DNA from: RGIG4576 sp045656705
GTDB taxonomy: Bacteria > Bacteroidota > Bacteroidia > Bacteroidales > Muribaculaceae
DNA length: 64,000 bases
NCBI GenBank assembly: GCA_045656705.1
Contig: JAZORR010000016.1
Location: 1 to 64,000, forward strand
Reading direction: 5' to 3'
The position numbers and the translations under genes are program-made. A model generated the notes under the pieces. The model ran no database searches and was not told the DNA's origin. It saw only the letters and a program-made list of their open reading frames with translations. Numbering within the stretch: the first letter of the stretch is position 1; the number at the start of each line of letters is the position of its first letter. Positions 1 through 8,875 of the stretch are shown here, piece by piece.

Positions 1-1
1 A

Positions 2-103
2 GTGTCTTCTATGGCAATGTATCCTTCAGTAGCAGGTAACGGTGAAAAGATTTCTTTCGTTACTCCTGCAGGTGAATTGTTCATTATGAATGTTAACAAA
101 TAA
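2..103 (+). CDS. 3' end of a secreted PD40/TolB-like protein (partial)
   Basis: The frame is open from the window edge and stops at TAA 101-103, leaving about 33 residues. The tail reads like one blade of a WD40-like/PD40 beta-propeller: a YPSVAGNGEKISFVTPAGEL segment, comparable to the 'P..SPDG..I.F....G..L' pattern of TolB repeats. It ends 15 nt before the amidase start, so the two genes are probably co-transcribed. Only the C-terminus is visible, so the family call is tentative. Confidence 0.5.
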   Translation: MSSMAMYPSVAGNGEKISFVTPAGELFIMNVNK

Positions 104-118
104 TAGGGAGGATAAGAT

Positions 119-3100
119 ATGAAACTAAGAAAATTATTCGCTACAGCAATGATGGCACTTTGTGTTGCGGGTGCATCTGCTATTTCTACTGAAGATGTTC
201 GTATTTACATCAACCCTGGTCACGGTTCTTGGGGTCCTAACAACCGCCACATGGCTACTATCGGTCACAACCCTATCAACTCTCAAGATCCTGATACTAC
301 CGACTTCTTCGAGTCAAATACCAACCTTCGTAAAGGTCTTGAATTGCTTGAAAGACTTCACCAATATGGTGTTCCTTTCGATAAGACTAAAAACCAAGAA
401 AATAGCAACCCTAATCGTATCGGTGCTGCTCTTGATTTGAGTCAAAATCTTGTAATGAGCCATGTAAAGTGTGGTCCATTCCCTTACGAAACAGTTAATG
501 GCGTTAGCCCTGACCAAAACAACGATTTCAACCGCACTCTTACTGAAATCGCTGCCGAAGTAGAAAACAACGACTTCGACTTGTTTATTTCTATTCACTC
601 TAATGCCAATGTAGATGGTGATGGTATCAACTACCTATACTTTATCTATCGCACTAATTATGGTGCTCCTGAAGATCAGAGTGTGGCTGTGGCTCAAAAG
701 TGTTGGGATCATCGTATCCTCGACCGTCACACTCAATGGTCGCACTACGACAACTTGGTGGGACAAGGTTCTGTGAAGATTGCTTCGGGTAACTATATCG
801 TACTTGCTCACTCTGTTCCTGGTTACCTTGTTGAAGGTTACTTCCACACTTACCAACCTTCTCGTCACCGTTATATGAACTTCGATATGTGTCGTCTTGA
901 AGGTGTCGACTATGCTCGTGGTGTGGCTGACTACTTCGGTTGGGAAAAGGAAAGCACTGGTGACATCTGTGGTGTGGTTCGCGACAAGCACACTAAGTTC
1001 TCTGATGCTCTTTACACTCCTAAGGGTGGCTCTAAGGATGTTTACAAGCCTCTTAACGATGTAATTGTTACATTGAAGAAAGCTGGTGAAGTGGTGGCTA
1101 CTGATACTACCGACGTAAATTACAACGGTCTATTCGCATTCCGCAACTTGGTTCCTGGTGATTACACTGTGGAATTCTCTCATCCTGAATATAAGGACGC
1201 AATGGTGTGGACTTCTGAAAAGGCATCTGAAAAAGCTACTAAATCTCTTGCTGTTACTGTGAAGGCTGCTACTACTACTTATCCTACTGCGTTCATCGAA
1301 GATGTAAACTATGTAGCTCCTGCTATCACTTATGTAAACTACCCAGACTCTACTGCTGGTAAGACTGGTTTCAACCTATTCCCTAACTACGATGTTAAGG
1401 TTTCTGAAATCAATCTTCTTGCCGATCAATTGGCAGGTAAGACTGTTCGCCGTCAAATCGTTCGCAATGGTAAGCTATATGTTCTTGCTCTTGACGCTGC
1501 AAACGAACCTTACATCTATCTTGCCGACCTTGCTGCTGGTACTGTAGTAGAACTTGATAAGGCTGCTGTGACCGAAAGTGCTAATAGCCGTCTTAAGATT
1601 TCCGACATTGCTCTTACTGCCGACCATGTGCTTGTGGCTACTGGTATGACAGTTACTTATTCCGATGCAAGCCGCGTTCAAGGTTCTGATGTATTCAATG
1701 GTGTATTGAATGCTTACAAGTGGACTAAGAATGCCGAAACAGGTCTTCCTGAAACTTGCGAAAAGTGGTTCGAAACTTCTTACTACTGCAACTGGTATCG
1801 TTGCTTGCTTGGTCAAACTATTACTTACTCTGGTACTCTTGCCGAAGGTAATATGATTTTGACTGGTCAAAGTGCTACTGCTACTACATTGCGCATTGCT
1901 AAGTTCGGTATCTCTGAAGGTGCTAAGATTAGCGAAATGCGTTTCAATGGTGCTAATGACAAGACTAACTTCTGTGTAGATGTTTACACCGATAACAATA
2001 TGTATGAATTGGCGGTATCTCCATTGAACCCTGATAACTACGTATTTGATGGTAACAAGACTGCTCCTATGGAATTCACAGGTTCTGGCGACAATGCTAC
2101 TCCTCAAGTTTTGGGACGCAATCCTCTTGTAAATGTGAAGGCTAATGGTGCTAACTACTTCAAGTTTGCTGGCAAGTCGTTGATGGTATCTCCTGCTGTT
2201 AACGAAGAAGGCGAAGTTGTAGGTATTGAACTTTACGACATCACTAATGGTTTCGACAATGCTAAGGCTATCGAACTTAAGGGTGCTACTATCGAACCTA
2301 CTCGTTGCACTTATGCTTCGGCTCACGGTGAATTGGCTCTTACTTTGAATTCTTCTGATATCACTACTGGTGCTTCTTTGGTGCTTTACCTTGTTGTAGA
2401 CGGTAAGACTTATAAGTTTGTAGAATTCGAAAACTTCGTTTCTAAGACTGCTACTGCTGGTGCTCCTAACCCATTTGCTTACGCTCTTAAGAGTGAAGTG
2501 GTAGATGGCGTTTTGAATGCTACATTCTCATTGAACACTGCTGCTAATGAAGTGCTTGTAAATGTAAGAAATGCCGATGGCGAAAGAATGGCGTTTGCTA
2601 ATGGTTCTACCGATAAGGGTACACAAACTGTTAAGGTTGATCTTAATGGCCTTCCTTACGACACTTACACTTGGGAAGTGGAAGTTGCTGGTGATTTGAA
2701 GACTGAAATCGAACACTATGGTAACTATAGCTTCTGGCACCCACGTGGCGTAGAAGTGGACAACAATATGGAAAGCCCATCATTCGGTAATATTTATGTA
2801 GCCGAAGGTCAATTGACTACAAACTCTGCTTACTGGAGTGGTACAGGTGGTGGTCTTGGTCTATATGCATTCGATGCTGGTTTCAATCCTATCAAGAACA
2901 CTCACACTGGTAAATATTCATTCACTGGTGGTTGGACATTGCACCATAAGGCTGGTACTGCTGCGGCTGCCGACTTTAGCCGTGTGCGCGTGGCTGAAGA
3001 TGGTCGCATCTTCTTGTCTCGTTTGAACGATAAGGGTGATTACATCTTGTATGCTAATAGCTTCGAAGAATTGGCCGAAAACAATACTCTACACTCTTTG

Positions 3101-3940
3101 TTCACTGGTTACACATTCGATGCTTCTACTTATAAGTATTTCGATGCTAATGGTGGTTACATGGGTAGCGCTAACCTTGCTCTTTCTGTTAAGGGTTCTG
3201 GCGACGATTTGAAGATTCTTTCTCTTGGTAGTAACAATCTTCACTGGTCTTATGTATTCTCTGGCGTAAGTTGTGATGAATATAGCCTTGGTACTGCTAC
3301 TACAGTTTCTGCTCCTGCTACTATCGCTGCTCTTACTGGTCAATACACAATTGCTCCTTCTACTACAAGCCTTGACTACGACGATCGTGGTGGTATCTGG
3401 TGGTGTCAATATCGTGGTAACCCTACTAATGCCGAACCTTCTCTTATCTATGTTGCTGCCGATGGTAGCATCAAGTATTTCGAAGGTGCTGGTGGTAGAG
3501 TTCGTGGTGGTGGTGGTGTTCGCGTTTCTCCTAATGGCGAACAAGTGGCTATCGCAAGCAGCAAGACTCAATTCACTATCTACGACATTGTTTGGGCTGA
3601 GGATGGTACTCCTGTATTGCGTCGCAAGTATGAAATCACTCACGGTATCGGTACTAACTGTTACGATATCGCTTGGGATATCGCTGGCAACATCTATGCT
3701 GTAAGCAACTCTGGCGAGCTTGTAAGAGGTTTCGCTCTTCCTCGTGAAGAAGCATTCACTACTAAGGCTGCAAGCAAGTACACATTCACTATCGACGATC
3801 CTACTGTGATCGAACGTGTAGATGCTGATGAAAACGCTCCTGTTGAATACTACAACTTGCAAGGTGTGAAGGTAGAAAACCCATCAAATGGTATCTTCAT
3901 CCGCAAGCAAGGACGCAAGGCTACTAAGGTAGTTCTTTAA
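119..3940 (+). CDS. Secreted N-acetylmuramoyl-L-alanine amidase with CarboxypepD_reg-like domain and C-terminal sorting-type domain
   Basis: A 1273-residue protein with a signal peptide (residues 1-21, ending near ASA). Residues ~26-275 are a zinc amidase (Amidase_3) domain: INPGHG with His35, Glu65, SIHSNAN with His160, and LVEGYF with Glu239 match the expected metal ligands and catalytic Glu. This family cleaves the lactyl-peptide bond of peptidoglycan. Residues ~283-385 resemble a carboxypeptidase regulatory-like beta-sandwich. The long middle (about 400-1200) looks like repeated beta structure, possibly a propeller, without a family I can name. The last ~40 residues (EYYNLQGVKV...GIFIRKQGRK) match the C-terminal sorting-type ending common in Prevotella/Muribaculaceae secreted proteins. 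Codon use is very biased towards GGT, GCT, ACT and CGC, suggesting high expression. It is far larger than ordinary amidases. Confidence 0.9.
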   Translation: MKLRKLFATAMMALCVAGASAISTEDVRIYINPGHGSWGPNNRHMATIGHNPINSQDPDTTDFFESNTNLRKGLELLERLHQYGVPFDKTKNQENSNPNRIGAALDLSQNLVMSHVKCGPFPYETVNGVSPDQNNDFNRTLTEIAAEVENNDFDLFISIHSNANVDGDGINYLYFIYRTNYGAPEDQSVAVAQKCWDHRILDRHTQWSHYDNLVGQGSVKIASGNYIVLAHSVPGYLVEGYFHTYQPSRHRYMNFDMCRLEGVDYARGVADYFGWEKESTGDICGVVRDKHTKFSDALYTPKGGSKDVYKPLNDVIVTLKKAGEVVATDTTDVNYNGLFAFRNLVPGDYTVEFSHPEYKDAMVWTSEKASEKATKSLAVTVKAATTTYPTAFIEDVNYVAPAITYVNYPDSTAGKTGFNLFPNYDVKVSEINLLADQLAGKTVRRQIVRNGKLYVLALDAANEPYIYLADLAAGTVVELDKAAVTESANSRLKISDIALTADHVLVATGMTVTYSDASRVQGSDVFNGVLNAYKWTKNAETGLPETCEKWFETSYYCNWYRCLLGQTITYSGTLAEGNMILTGQSATATTLRIAKFGISEGAKISEMRFNGANDKTNFCVDVYTDNNMYELAVSPLNPDNYVFDGNKTAPMEFTGSGDNATPQVLGRNPLVNVKANGANYFKFAGKSLMVSPAVNEEGEVVGIELYDITNGFDNAKAIELKGATIEPTRCTYASAHGELALTLNSSDITTGASLVLYLVVDGKTYKFVEFENFVSKTATAGAPNPFAYALKSEVVDGVLNATFSLNTAANEVLVNVRNADGERMAFANGSTDKGTQTVKVDLNGLPYDTYTWEVEVAGDLKTEIEHYGNYSFWHPRGVEVDNNMESPSFGNIYVAEGQLTTNSAYWSGTGGGLGLYAFDAGFNPIKNTHTGKYSFTGGWTLHHKAGTAAAADFSRVRVAEDGRIFLSRLNDKGDYILYANSFEELAENNTLHSLFTGYTFDASTYKYFDANGGYMGSANLALSVKGSGDDLKILSLGSNNLHWSYVFSGVSCDEYSLGTATTVSAPATIAALTGQYTIAPSTTSLDYDDRGGIWWCQYRGNPTNAEPSLIYVAADGSIKYFEGAGGRVRGGGGVRVSPNGEQVAIASSKTQFTIYDIVWAEDGTPVLRRKYEITHGIGTNCYDIAWDIAGNIYAVSNSGELVRGFALPREEAFTTKAASKYTFTIDDPTVIERVDADENAPVEYYNLQGVKVENPSNGIFIRKQGRKATKVVL

Positions 3941-3988
3941 TAATCAAAACTTATAAGTGCCTTTGGGGCATTATAAGTGAATGACTTT

Positions 3989-4030
3989 GAGAGAGTCAAC
4001 CCCTCTTTGGGGTTGGCTCTCTCTTATTTG
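3989..4030 (+). terminator. Rho-independent terminator after the amidase gene
   Basis: A 15-bp stem: GAGAGAGTCAACCCC (3989-4003) pairs with 4009-4023 around a TCTTT loop with one G-T wobble, followed by TTATTTG. It lies about 50 nt after the amidase stop codon. Confidence 0.85.
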
Positions 4031-4078
4031 CGTATCATCTAATATCTACCCTTATATTCATCCATCTAAACCACTGAC

Positions 4079-4713
4079 TATCAAAAGCAAAGTAGGAACG
4101 CACGGCCATAAAAATTATGTCATTCTGCCATCTATCACTACTAACTCCTCCATCCTCACTGAATATAAATTATGACCTTCTGTTTTTTGTCTAAATTTAT
4201 CCCCCCTAAAGACCTTATTGTCCTTAGAGACCTTAAAGACTTTATCACTTCTCCCTAAATAAACGCCCGAAGGGCTTCATCTAAGGTAACCCTGTACTTC
4301 AGTGCAGGGCAAAGCCACCACAAAGAAAAGGAAAAAACGCAGAATGCGTTTCATAGTGAAAACCCTATGATGAGCAAAGTGAATCTTAGGGAACACGATC
4401 ATCCACCCACTTCCACAACCTCGACGAGGTTGCACTCGTATCACTACTCCTCACCTCACTATTGCTACTATTGTAACTATAGTCACTATCATCACATCTC
4501 CTCGATGTTTTCTCCACTCCTCCTTCCTCACTCCTAACTGAATGTAAATTATGTCTTTTTGTCTTTATGTCTAAATAAAAATCCCGTCATTATGTCTAAA
4601 ACAAAAAATGTCCTTCTGTCCGAAAACTCCACACTCCTCACTCCTAACTTTTTTATGCGGTTATCCTTTTTAAGGAAACTTTCTGCTCATTTTGGTTGTA
4701 TCTTTGCACAAAA
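4079..4713 (+). repeat. Dispersed structured noncoding module, copy A
   Basis: No convincing gene lies between 3941 and 4747. From TATCAAAAGCAAAGTAG at 4079 to TATCTTTGCAC near 4709 this stretch is alignable, with gaps, to 36712-37435. Shared blocks include: a GCCCGAAGGGC hairpin (4264-4274); CCCTGTAC-TTCA-GTGCAGGG (4290-4309); CCCTATGATGA; GCAAAGTGAATCTTAGGGAAC; an inverted repeat CAACCTCG/CGAGGTTG near 4416-4432; CACTATTGCTACTATTG; and GGAAACTTTCTGCTCATTTT. Only copy A has AAACGCA-GAA-TGCGTTT (4335-4351). Copy A also repeats a unit of the form 'CTCACTCCTAACTGAATGTAAATTATGTC' (paraphrased in pieces: CTCACTCCTAAC, then AATGTAAATTATGTC) near 4138, 4527 and 4637. The module ends in a promoter-like box directly before the portal gene. 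Confidence 0.8.
4699..4706 (+). promoter_or_regulatory. TAnnTTTG promoter-like box upstream of the portal gene
   Basis: TATCTTTG lies 41 nt before the ATG at 4748. The same box with the same ~35 nt of upstream sequence precedes the recombinase pseudogene at 37417. No good TTTG is found at the -33 spacing (TTTC only, too close). Confidence 0.55.
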
Positions 4714-4747
4714 ATTTTAAAAATCACTTAAATTATATTTGAATACT

Positions 4748-6190
4748 ATGAAAAATAATCAATCACAAAATCTCGAAATCCTTCGTGCCGCTTATCAGGC
4801 ATGGAGCAATTGTGCCATGCTTCGTCGCTCACGCACTCGTAACAAGAATTTTACCTATGGCAAACAATGGTGCGATCCCACCTTCGACCTCGACGGAAAC
4901 ATCATCACCGAAGAAAAGAAATTGCGCGAAATGGGGAAAGAACCTATCACCAACAACCTTATGCGACAAATGGTGAAAAGCATCGTGGGCCGATTTCGCA
5001 GCAATGCCAAAAAGTGTGCCACCACACTATCGGCAGAACTGCAAGACATCTACGCTCAAAACCAAATAGACGAAGTGGATAGTCGTGCTCTCGAAGAGTT
5101 TCTCATCTCGGGCAGTTGCATCCAACGCATCGATGCCGACCATCATCTCTGCTGTGGCACTAAAATCAGCAATGTGAATTTCAATCACTTCTTCATCAAT
5201 GCCATTCAAGATACCCGAGCATGGGATTGCGAGATAGTGGGACAACTACACGACCTTAGCCTTGCCGAGCTCATCACACTCACCGGAGCACGCTCCAATC
5301 GCAATCGAGCCGCTTGGATAAGGCAACTCTACTGCAACCGTAATGCCGAAGATGCTACTATCAATTGTGCATCAGAATTAGGTGCAAACAACGAATGGGA
5401 CGCCGACTTTTGGCACGCTCGCAATGGTAAACTTCGGGCCATAGAGGTGTGGACTCTCGAAAGCCGAGAAATCCTAAAATGTCACGATCCACTCTCCGCA
5501 CAATACTACATCGATTCTCTATCCACTCAGAATGCTATCAATCGCGAAAATAAGAAGCGAAAAGCAGCTCAAGAACCCGAAATCACCACCCAATGGGATA
5601 TAGAAGAGGTGTGGCGATGCCGATGGTTCACTCCTATGGGCGACACACTTGCCGATTACCTATCGCCATTCGCGCACGGTTCGCACCCGTTTGTGATAAA
5701 GTTCTATCCTCTTACCGATGGCGAGGTGCATTCCTTTGTGGAAGATGTTATCGACCAACAGAAATACGTAAATCGCCTCATCACACTCATCGACCACATT
5801 ATGGGAGCAAGTGCCAAGGGTGTGCTTCTGTTTCCAGAAAATGCGCTGCCCAACGGATTTACTTGGGACGACATCAAACGCATCTGGAGTGCAACTAACG
5901 GCATTATACCATATTCGCCATTGCACTCGGGCGACCTTCCCAAGCAGATTTCTACCAATGCCACCGATATAGGTGCATACGAAATGCTACAGATACAAAT
6001 GAAACTGTTTGAAGACATATCTGGCGTGAGCAACGCATTGCAAGGCAAACTCACATCGTCGGCCATCGGAGCAGAAACCCTACGGCAACAAATAGACAAT
6101 GCTACCATTGCCCTTGCCGACATTTTCGACACCTTCGGTGCCTTTCGATCCGACCGAGACAGAAAACTTCAATCCCACTACACACCCTGA
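4748..6190 (+). CDS. Orphan phage portal protein, probably C-terminally truncated
   Basis: About 480 residues from the ATG at 4748 (a TTG three codons upstream is also in frame). The N-terminus has the look of P22-type/Bacteroidetes-phage portals: RRSRTRNKNFTYGKQW, then EPITNNLMRQMVKSIVGRFR; later VIDQQKYVNRLITLIDH and a late helical region DISGVSNALQGK...SAIGAETLRQQI. Portals form the dodecameric DNA-entry ring of tailed-phage capsids. The reading ends soon after IFDTFGAFRSDRDRK, where portals usually continue with a long helical C-terminus, so the gene looks cut short. No terminase, capsid, protease or tail gene is nearby: a core nucleoside kinase follows. The gene has an intact start and ~480 uninterrupted codons, so it could be a recent remnant or a domesticated protein. 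The family call is by motif reading only. Confidence 0.65.
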   Translation: MKNNQSQNLEILRAAYQAWSNCAMLRRSRTRNKNFTYGKQWCDPTFDLDGNIITEEKKLREMGKEPITNNLMRQMVKSIVGRFRSNAKKCATTLSAELQDIYAQNQIDEVDSRALEEFLISGSCIQRIDADHHLCCGTKISNVNFNHFFINAIQDTRAWDCEIVGQLHDLSLAELITLTGARSNRNRAAWIRQLYCNRNAEDATINCASELGANNEWDADFWHARNGKLRAIEVWTLESREILKCHDPLSAQYYIDSLSTQNAINRENKKRKAAQEPEITTQWDIEEVWRCRWFTPMGDTLADYLSPFAHGSHPFVIKFYPLTDGEVHSFVEDVIDQQKYVNRLITLIDHIMGASAKGVLLFPENALPNGFTWDDIKRIWSATNGIIPYSPLHSGDLPKQISTNATDIGAYEMLQIQMKLFEDISGVSNALQGKLTSSAIGAETLRQQIDNATIALADIFDTFGAFRSDRDRKLQSHYTP

Positions 6191-6296
6191 AAGTTCCTCC
6201 ACCGAAAATCTTATCCATTAAGATAAGCCCAGCATAAGAATAGTGTGAATGTGTATAATTCTGTTTACATTTGTGTTATATATTAGGAATTATTAT

Positions 6297-6304
6297 TAAC
6301 TTAG
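6297..6304 (+). promoter_or_regulatory. Variant promoter-like box TAACTTAG upstream of the nucleoside kinase
   Basis: TTATTATTAACTTAG here is identical to the sequence before the mannose-1-phosphate guanylyltransferase gene (13940-13954). The box deviates from TAnnTTTG at one base. The shared 15-mer suggests a common promoter type; this is an inference. Confidence 0.35.
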
Positions 6305-6341
6305 AGCCAGAAAAACAAATAACTTTAAATAAAATAATGCT

Positions 6342-8021
6342 ATGAGCAATGAAATGAAGATTTATTGTACCAATATCCAAGAGTATGTGAAATTCAAAGG
6401 AGGCGAACGCTTGAGCGACATTTTTCTTCGCCTAAAGGATAGAATTGGTATCACACCTATATGTGCGCGTGTAAATAATAAGACCGAAAACATGGCATAT
6501 CCTGTGTTTTCTCCCAAGCAAGTGGAATTTCTTGATGCGAGTTCGCCATCGGGCAGAAGAGTATATGTGCATTCGCTCTGCATGGTGCTATATAAAGCTG
6601 TTCACGACGCTTTCCCAGGTATAAAACTTCGTATCGAGCACTCTATTTCCAATGGTTATTACGCACTTTTCATTCAGGATGGTGAAATACTTGTGCCTGC
6701 TCCTGCAATGGTGAATACTATTCGCCACAAGATGCGTGAGATAGTGGATGCCGATATCCCTTTCATTCGCCACGAAAAACTCACTACCGACGTGGTGAAG
6801 ATGTTCAAAAAACAAGGTCTCGATGATAAGGTGAAACTGCTCAAGTATTCACAAGACTTATATACCGTATATTACACGCTCGACGGACTTGCCGATAGTT
6901 TTTATAGCAATCTTGCTCCTTCTACAGGCTATTTGAAGGTGTTTGACATCCAAGCCTTCAAGAAGGGTATGCTATTGATGGGAATAAGCAAGGAAAATAT
7001 AAATGTGCTCGAAAAGCCGGTGAGTCAGGATAAGATGTATAAGGCATTTACCGATTATCTCGATTTCAACGAGATTATAGGCATAAAGAATGTGGGCGAA
7101 CTCAACGAAGTGGTCGCAAAGGGCGAAATCCCTATGCTCATGAATGTGGCTGAGGCTTTGCACACCAAGAGTTTCAGTCTTATTGCCGAAGAAATCACTC
7201 GTCGCTATCGCAATGGTGGGGCGAGGGTAGTGCTTATTGCAGGACCATCGTCGAGTGGTAAGACCACATCGTCCAAGCGTCTTGCCATTCAACTTATGTG
7301 CAATCTTATAGTGCCACAAATCATTTCACTCGACGATTATTTTGTAAATCGCACCGATACTCCTCTCGACGAGAACGGAGAATATGACTACGAATCGCTT
7401 TACGCTCTTGATTTGGACCTTTTCAACTCTCACCTCAAGGCATTGATTGCAGGCGAAGAGGTGGAAATGCCTACCTATAACTTCGAAACGGGAATGCGAG
7501 AATATCGTGGCAAGAAACTAAAACTTGGCAACAATTCCATTTTGCTCATTGAGGGCATTCACGGCTTGAATCCCGAGCTCACTGCCCACATCCCCGACGA
7601 CCAAAAGTTTAGAGTATATGCAAGTGCGCTCACCACACTGTCTATCGACGACCACAATTGGGTGCCTACTACCGACAATCGTTTGCTTCGTCGCCTAATA
7701 CGCGACCACAAATATCGTGGCGTGAGTGCCGTAGACACTATTACAAGGTGGCAAAGTGTGCGTGCTGGTGAAGAAAAGTGGATTTTTCCTTACCAAGAAA
7801 ATGCCGATGCCACATTTAATTCATCGCTCCTATTTGAACTCGGTGTGATGAAGGAATATGCCGAACCTCTACTCAAGCAAGTGCCTCACAATGTGCCCGA
7901 GTATGCCGAGGCTTGGCGATTGCGTATGCTATTGAGTTACTTCACTCCTATCCCCGAAAAGGATATCCCAAGCACATCGCTATTGCGTGAATTCCTTGGA
8001 GGTAGCAGTTTTGTATATTGA
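6342..8021 (+). CDS. Nucleoside (uridine) kinase with ThrRS-like N-terminal domain
   Basis: A 559-residue protein. Residues ~1-200 resemble the TGS plus second-additional (SAD) domains of threonyl-tRNA synthetase, without the synthetase core. Residues ~285-500 are a uridine-kinase-like P-loop domain: GPSSSGKTTSS near 297-307, SLDDYFVNR, and IEGIHGLNP. The family phosphorylates uridine/cytidine in pyrimidine salvage; the role of the tRNA-synthetase-like N-terminus is not established. Bacteroidetes commonly carry this fused form. The next gene starts 10 nt after the stop, suggesting co-transcription. Confidence 0.85.
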   Translation: MSNEMKIYCTNIQEYVKFKGGERLSDIFLRLKDRIGITPICARVNNKTENMAYPVFSPKQVEFLDASSPSGRRVYVHSLCMVLYKAVHDAFPGIKLRIEHSISNGYYALFIQDGEILVPAPAMVNTIRHKMREIVDADIPFIRHEKLTTDVVKMFKKQGLDDKVKLLKYSQDLYTVYYTLDGLADSFYSNLAPSTGYLKVFDIQAFKKGMLLMGISKENINVLEKPVSQDKMYKAFTDYLDFNEIIGIKNVGELNEVVAKGEIPMLMNVAEALHTKSFSLIAEEITRRYRNGGARVVLIAGPSSSGKTTSSKRLAIQLMCNLIVPQIISLDDYFVNRTDTPLDENGEYDYESLYALDLDLFNSHLKALIAGEEVEMPTYNFETGMREYRGKKLKLGNNSILLIEGIHGLNPELTAHIPDDQKFRVYASALTTLSIDDHNWVPTTDNRLLRRLIRDHKYRGVSAVDTITRWQSVRAGEEKWIFPYQENADATFNSSLLFELGVMKEYAEPLLKQVPHNVPEYAEAWRLRMLLSYFTPIPEKDIPSTSLLREFLGGSSFVY

Positions 8022-8031
8022 TTACCGATTT

Positions 8032-8781
8032 ATGAGATTAAGACTTTTAATATTAATATCGTGCCTATTATCAAGTGTGGGCGTGTGGGCTCACTATGCT
8101 CGGCTTGAGAACCGTGCCGAGCGATTTGTGAAATTTCAGGAATGGGGGAGTGCAAACGCTATGTATATGCTCATGATTGACCAATGTCCTGCCGAGCCGT
8201 CGCCCTATTCTCGTGCCATAGTCACAAGTGGATTGCTTTCCGACTCCTCCACGCAAGCAGCACTGCTTGAGATGACTCAAAAGCAAGGTATTCCATTAGA
8301 TTCCATATTCTATGAGGTAAACAAATTTGCCTACGAGATTGGCGAATCACAGGAATATGAGGAATTTCTTCTGTTGGTAAAGGAGAAGCAACCATGGATG
8401 TCGCGAAACATCAATATGCGATTGCTCAATTATTACGACTTTCGCAACGATGCTGCCAATATGGTGAAGGTGGCTGAAGAACTGCTTGTGGCCACCCCAC
8501 ATGAAGTGAAATATCTTCTTGCCGTGGCGCGTGGGCAGATGATGCTCTCGCTCTATGAGAATGCTGTGGACTCTTATGAGAAAGTACTCGAGATTGATGC
8601 CGAAAACATAGACGCCTTGCTCGCACTTGGCAATTACTACTATGTGGTATGGAAAGACGCCGAAGGCACACGCTCGCAATTCACCTCCACCCGAAACAAA
8701 GCCATAGAATACCTCCAAAAAGCATATACATTGCAGCCCACACCCTTCGTAGCCAAAATCCTCACCGAACTAAGAATTTAA
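8032..8781 (+). CDS. Secreted TPR-repeat protein
   Basis: About 249 residues from the ATG at 8032, chosen because it begins directly with a signal peptide (MRLRLLILISCLLSSVGVWA); an earlier in-frame ATG at 7987 would put 15 extra residues before it and overlap the upstream gene. The mature part is helical, with TPR-like pairs, clearest at ENAVDSYEKVLEIDAENIDA followed by ALLALGNYYYVVW and AIEYLQKAYTLQPT. It probably acts as a periplasmic or membrane-attached scaffold. No catalytic motif is visible. Confidence 0.75.
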   Translation: MRLRLLILISCLLSSVGVWAHYARLENRAERFVKFQEWGSANAMYMLMIDQCPAEPSPYSRAIVTSGLLSDSSTQAALLEMTQKQGIPLDSIFYEVNKFAYEIGESQEYEEFLLLVKEKQPWMSRNINMRLLNYYDFRNDAANMVKVAEELLVATPHEVKYLLAVARGQMMLSLYENAVDSYEKVLEIDAENIDALLALGNYYYVVWKDAEGTRSQFTSTRNKAIEYLQKAYTLQPTPFVAKILTELRI

Positions 8782-8806
8782 AGCGAACTCCAGCCTATGA
8801 TTATTT

Positions 8807-8838
8807 TTTGAGACTTTCGTTTCTTTGTTGTATCTTTG
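8807..8838 (+). promoter_or_regulatory. Bacteroidetes-type promoter of thyA-folA
   Basis: TTTG at 8807-8810 and TATCTTTG at 8831-8838 are separated by exactly 20 nt, matching the -33/-7 consensus. The thyA ATG is at 8876, giving a leader of about 33 nt. Confidence 0.8.
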
Positions 8839-8875
8839 CAAATACGAATACCAATAAGCAGAAACTTATCTAATT

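Noticed and set aside
1475..2326. A 283-codon minus-strand frame inside the amidase gene
   Set aside because: It is the antisense shadow of a highly codon-biased gene; the plus-strand protein has a clear amidase domain, and the antisense translation is Ser/Thr/Ile-rich with no domain.
3089..3862. A 257-codon minus-strand frame in the amidase gene
   Set aside because: Same reason: an antisense shadow arising from the biased codons.
3981..4175. A 64-codon frame after the amidase terminator
   Set aside because: It starts within the terminator hairpin and runs into the noncoding module.
4079..4713. Ribozyme or retron msr-msd as an identity for the noncoding module
   Set aside because: CTATGATGA followed by CAAAGTGAA loosely recalls a hammerhead core, but the required CTGATGA and GAAA positions are not met; no reverse transcriptase is nearby, so a retron is not supported.
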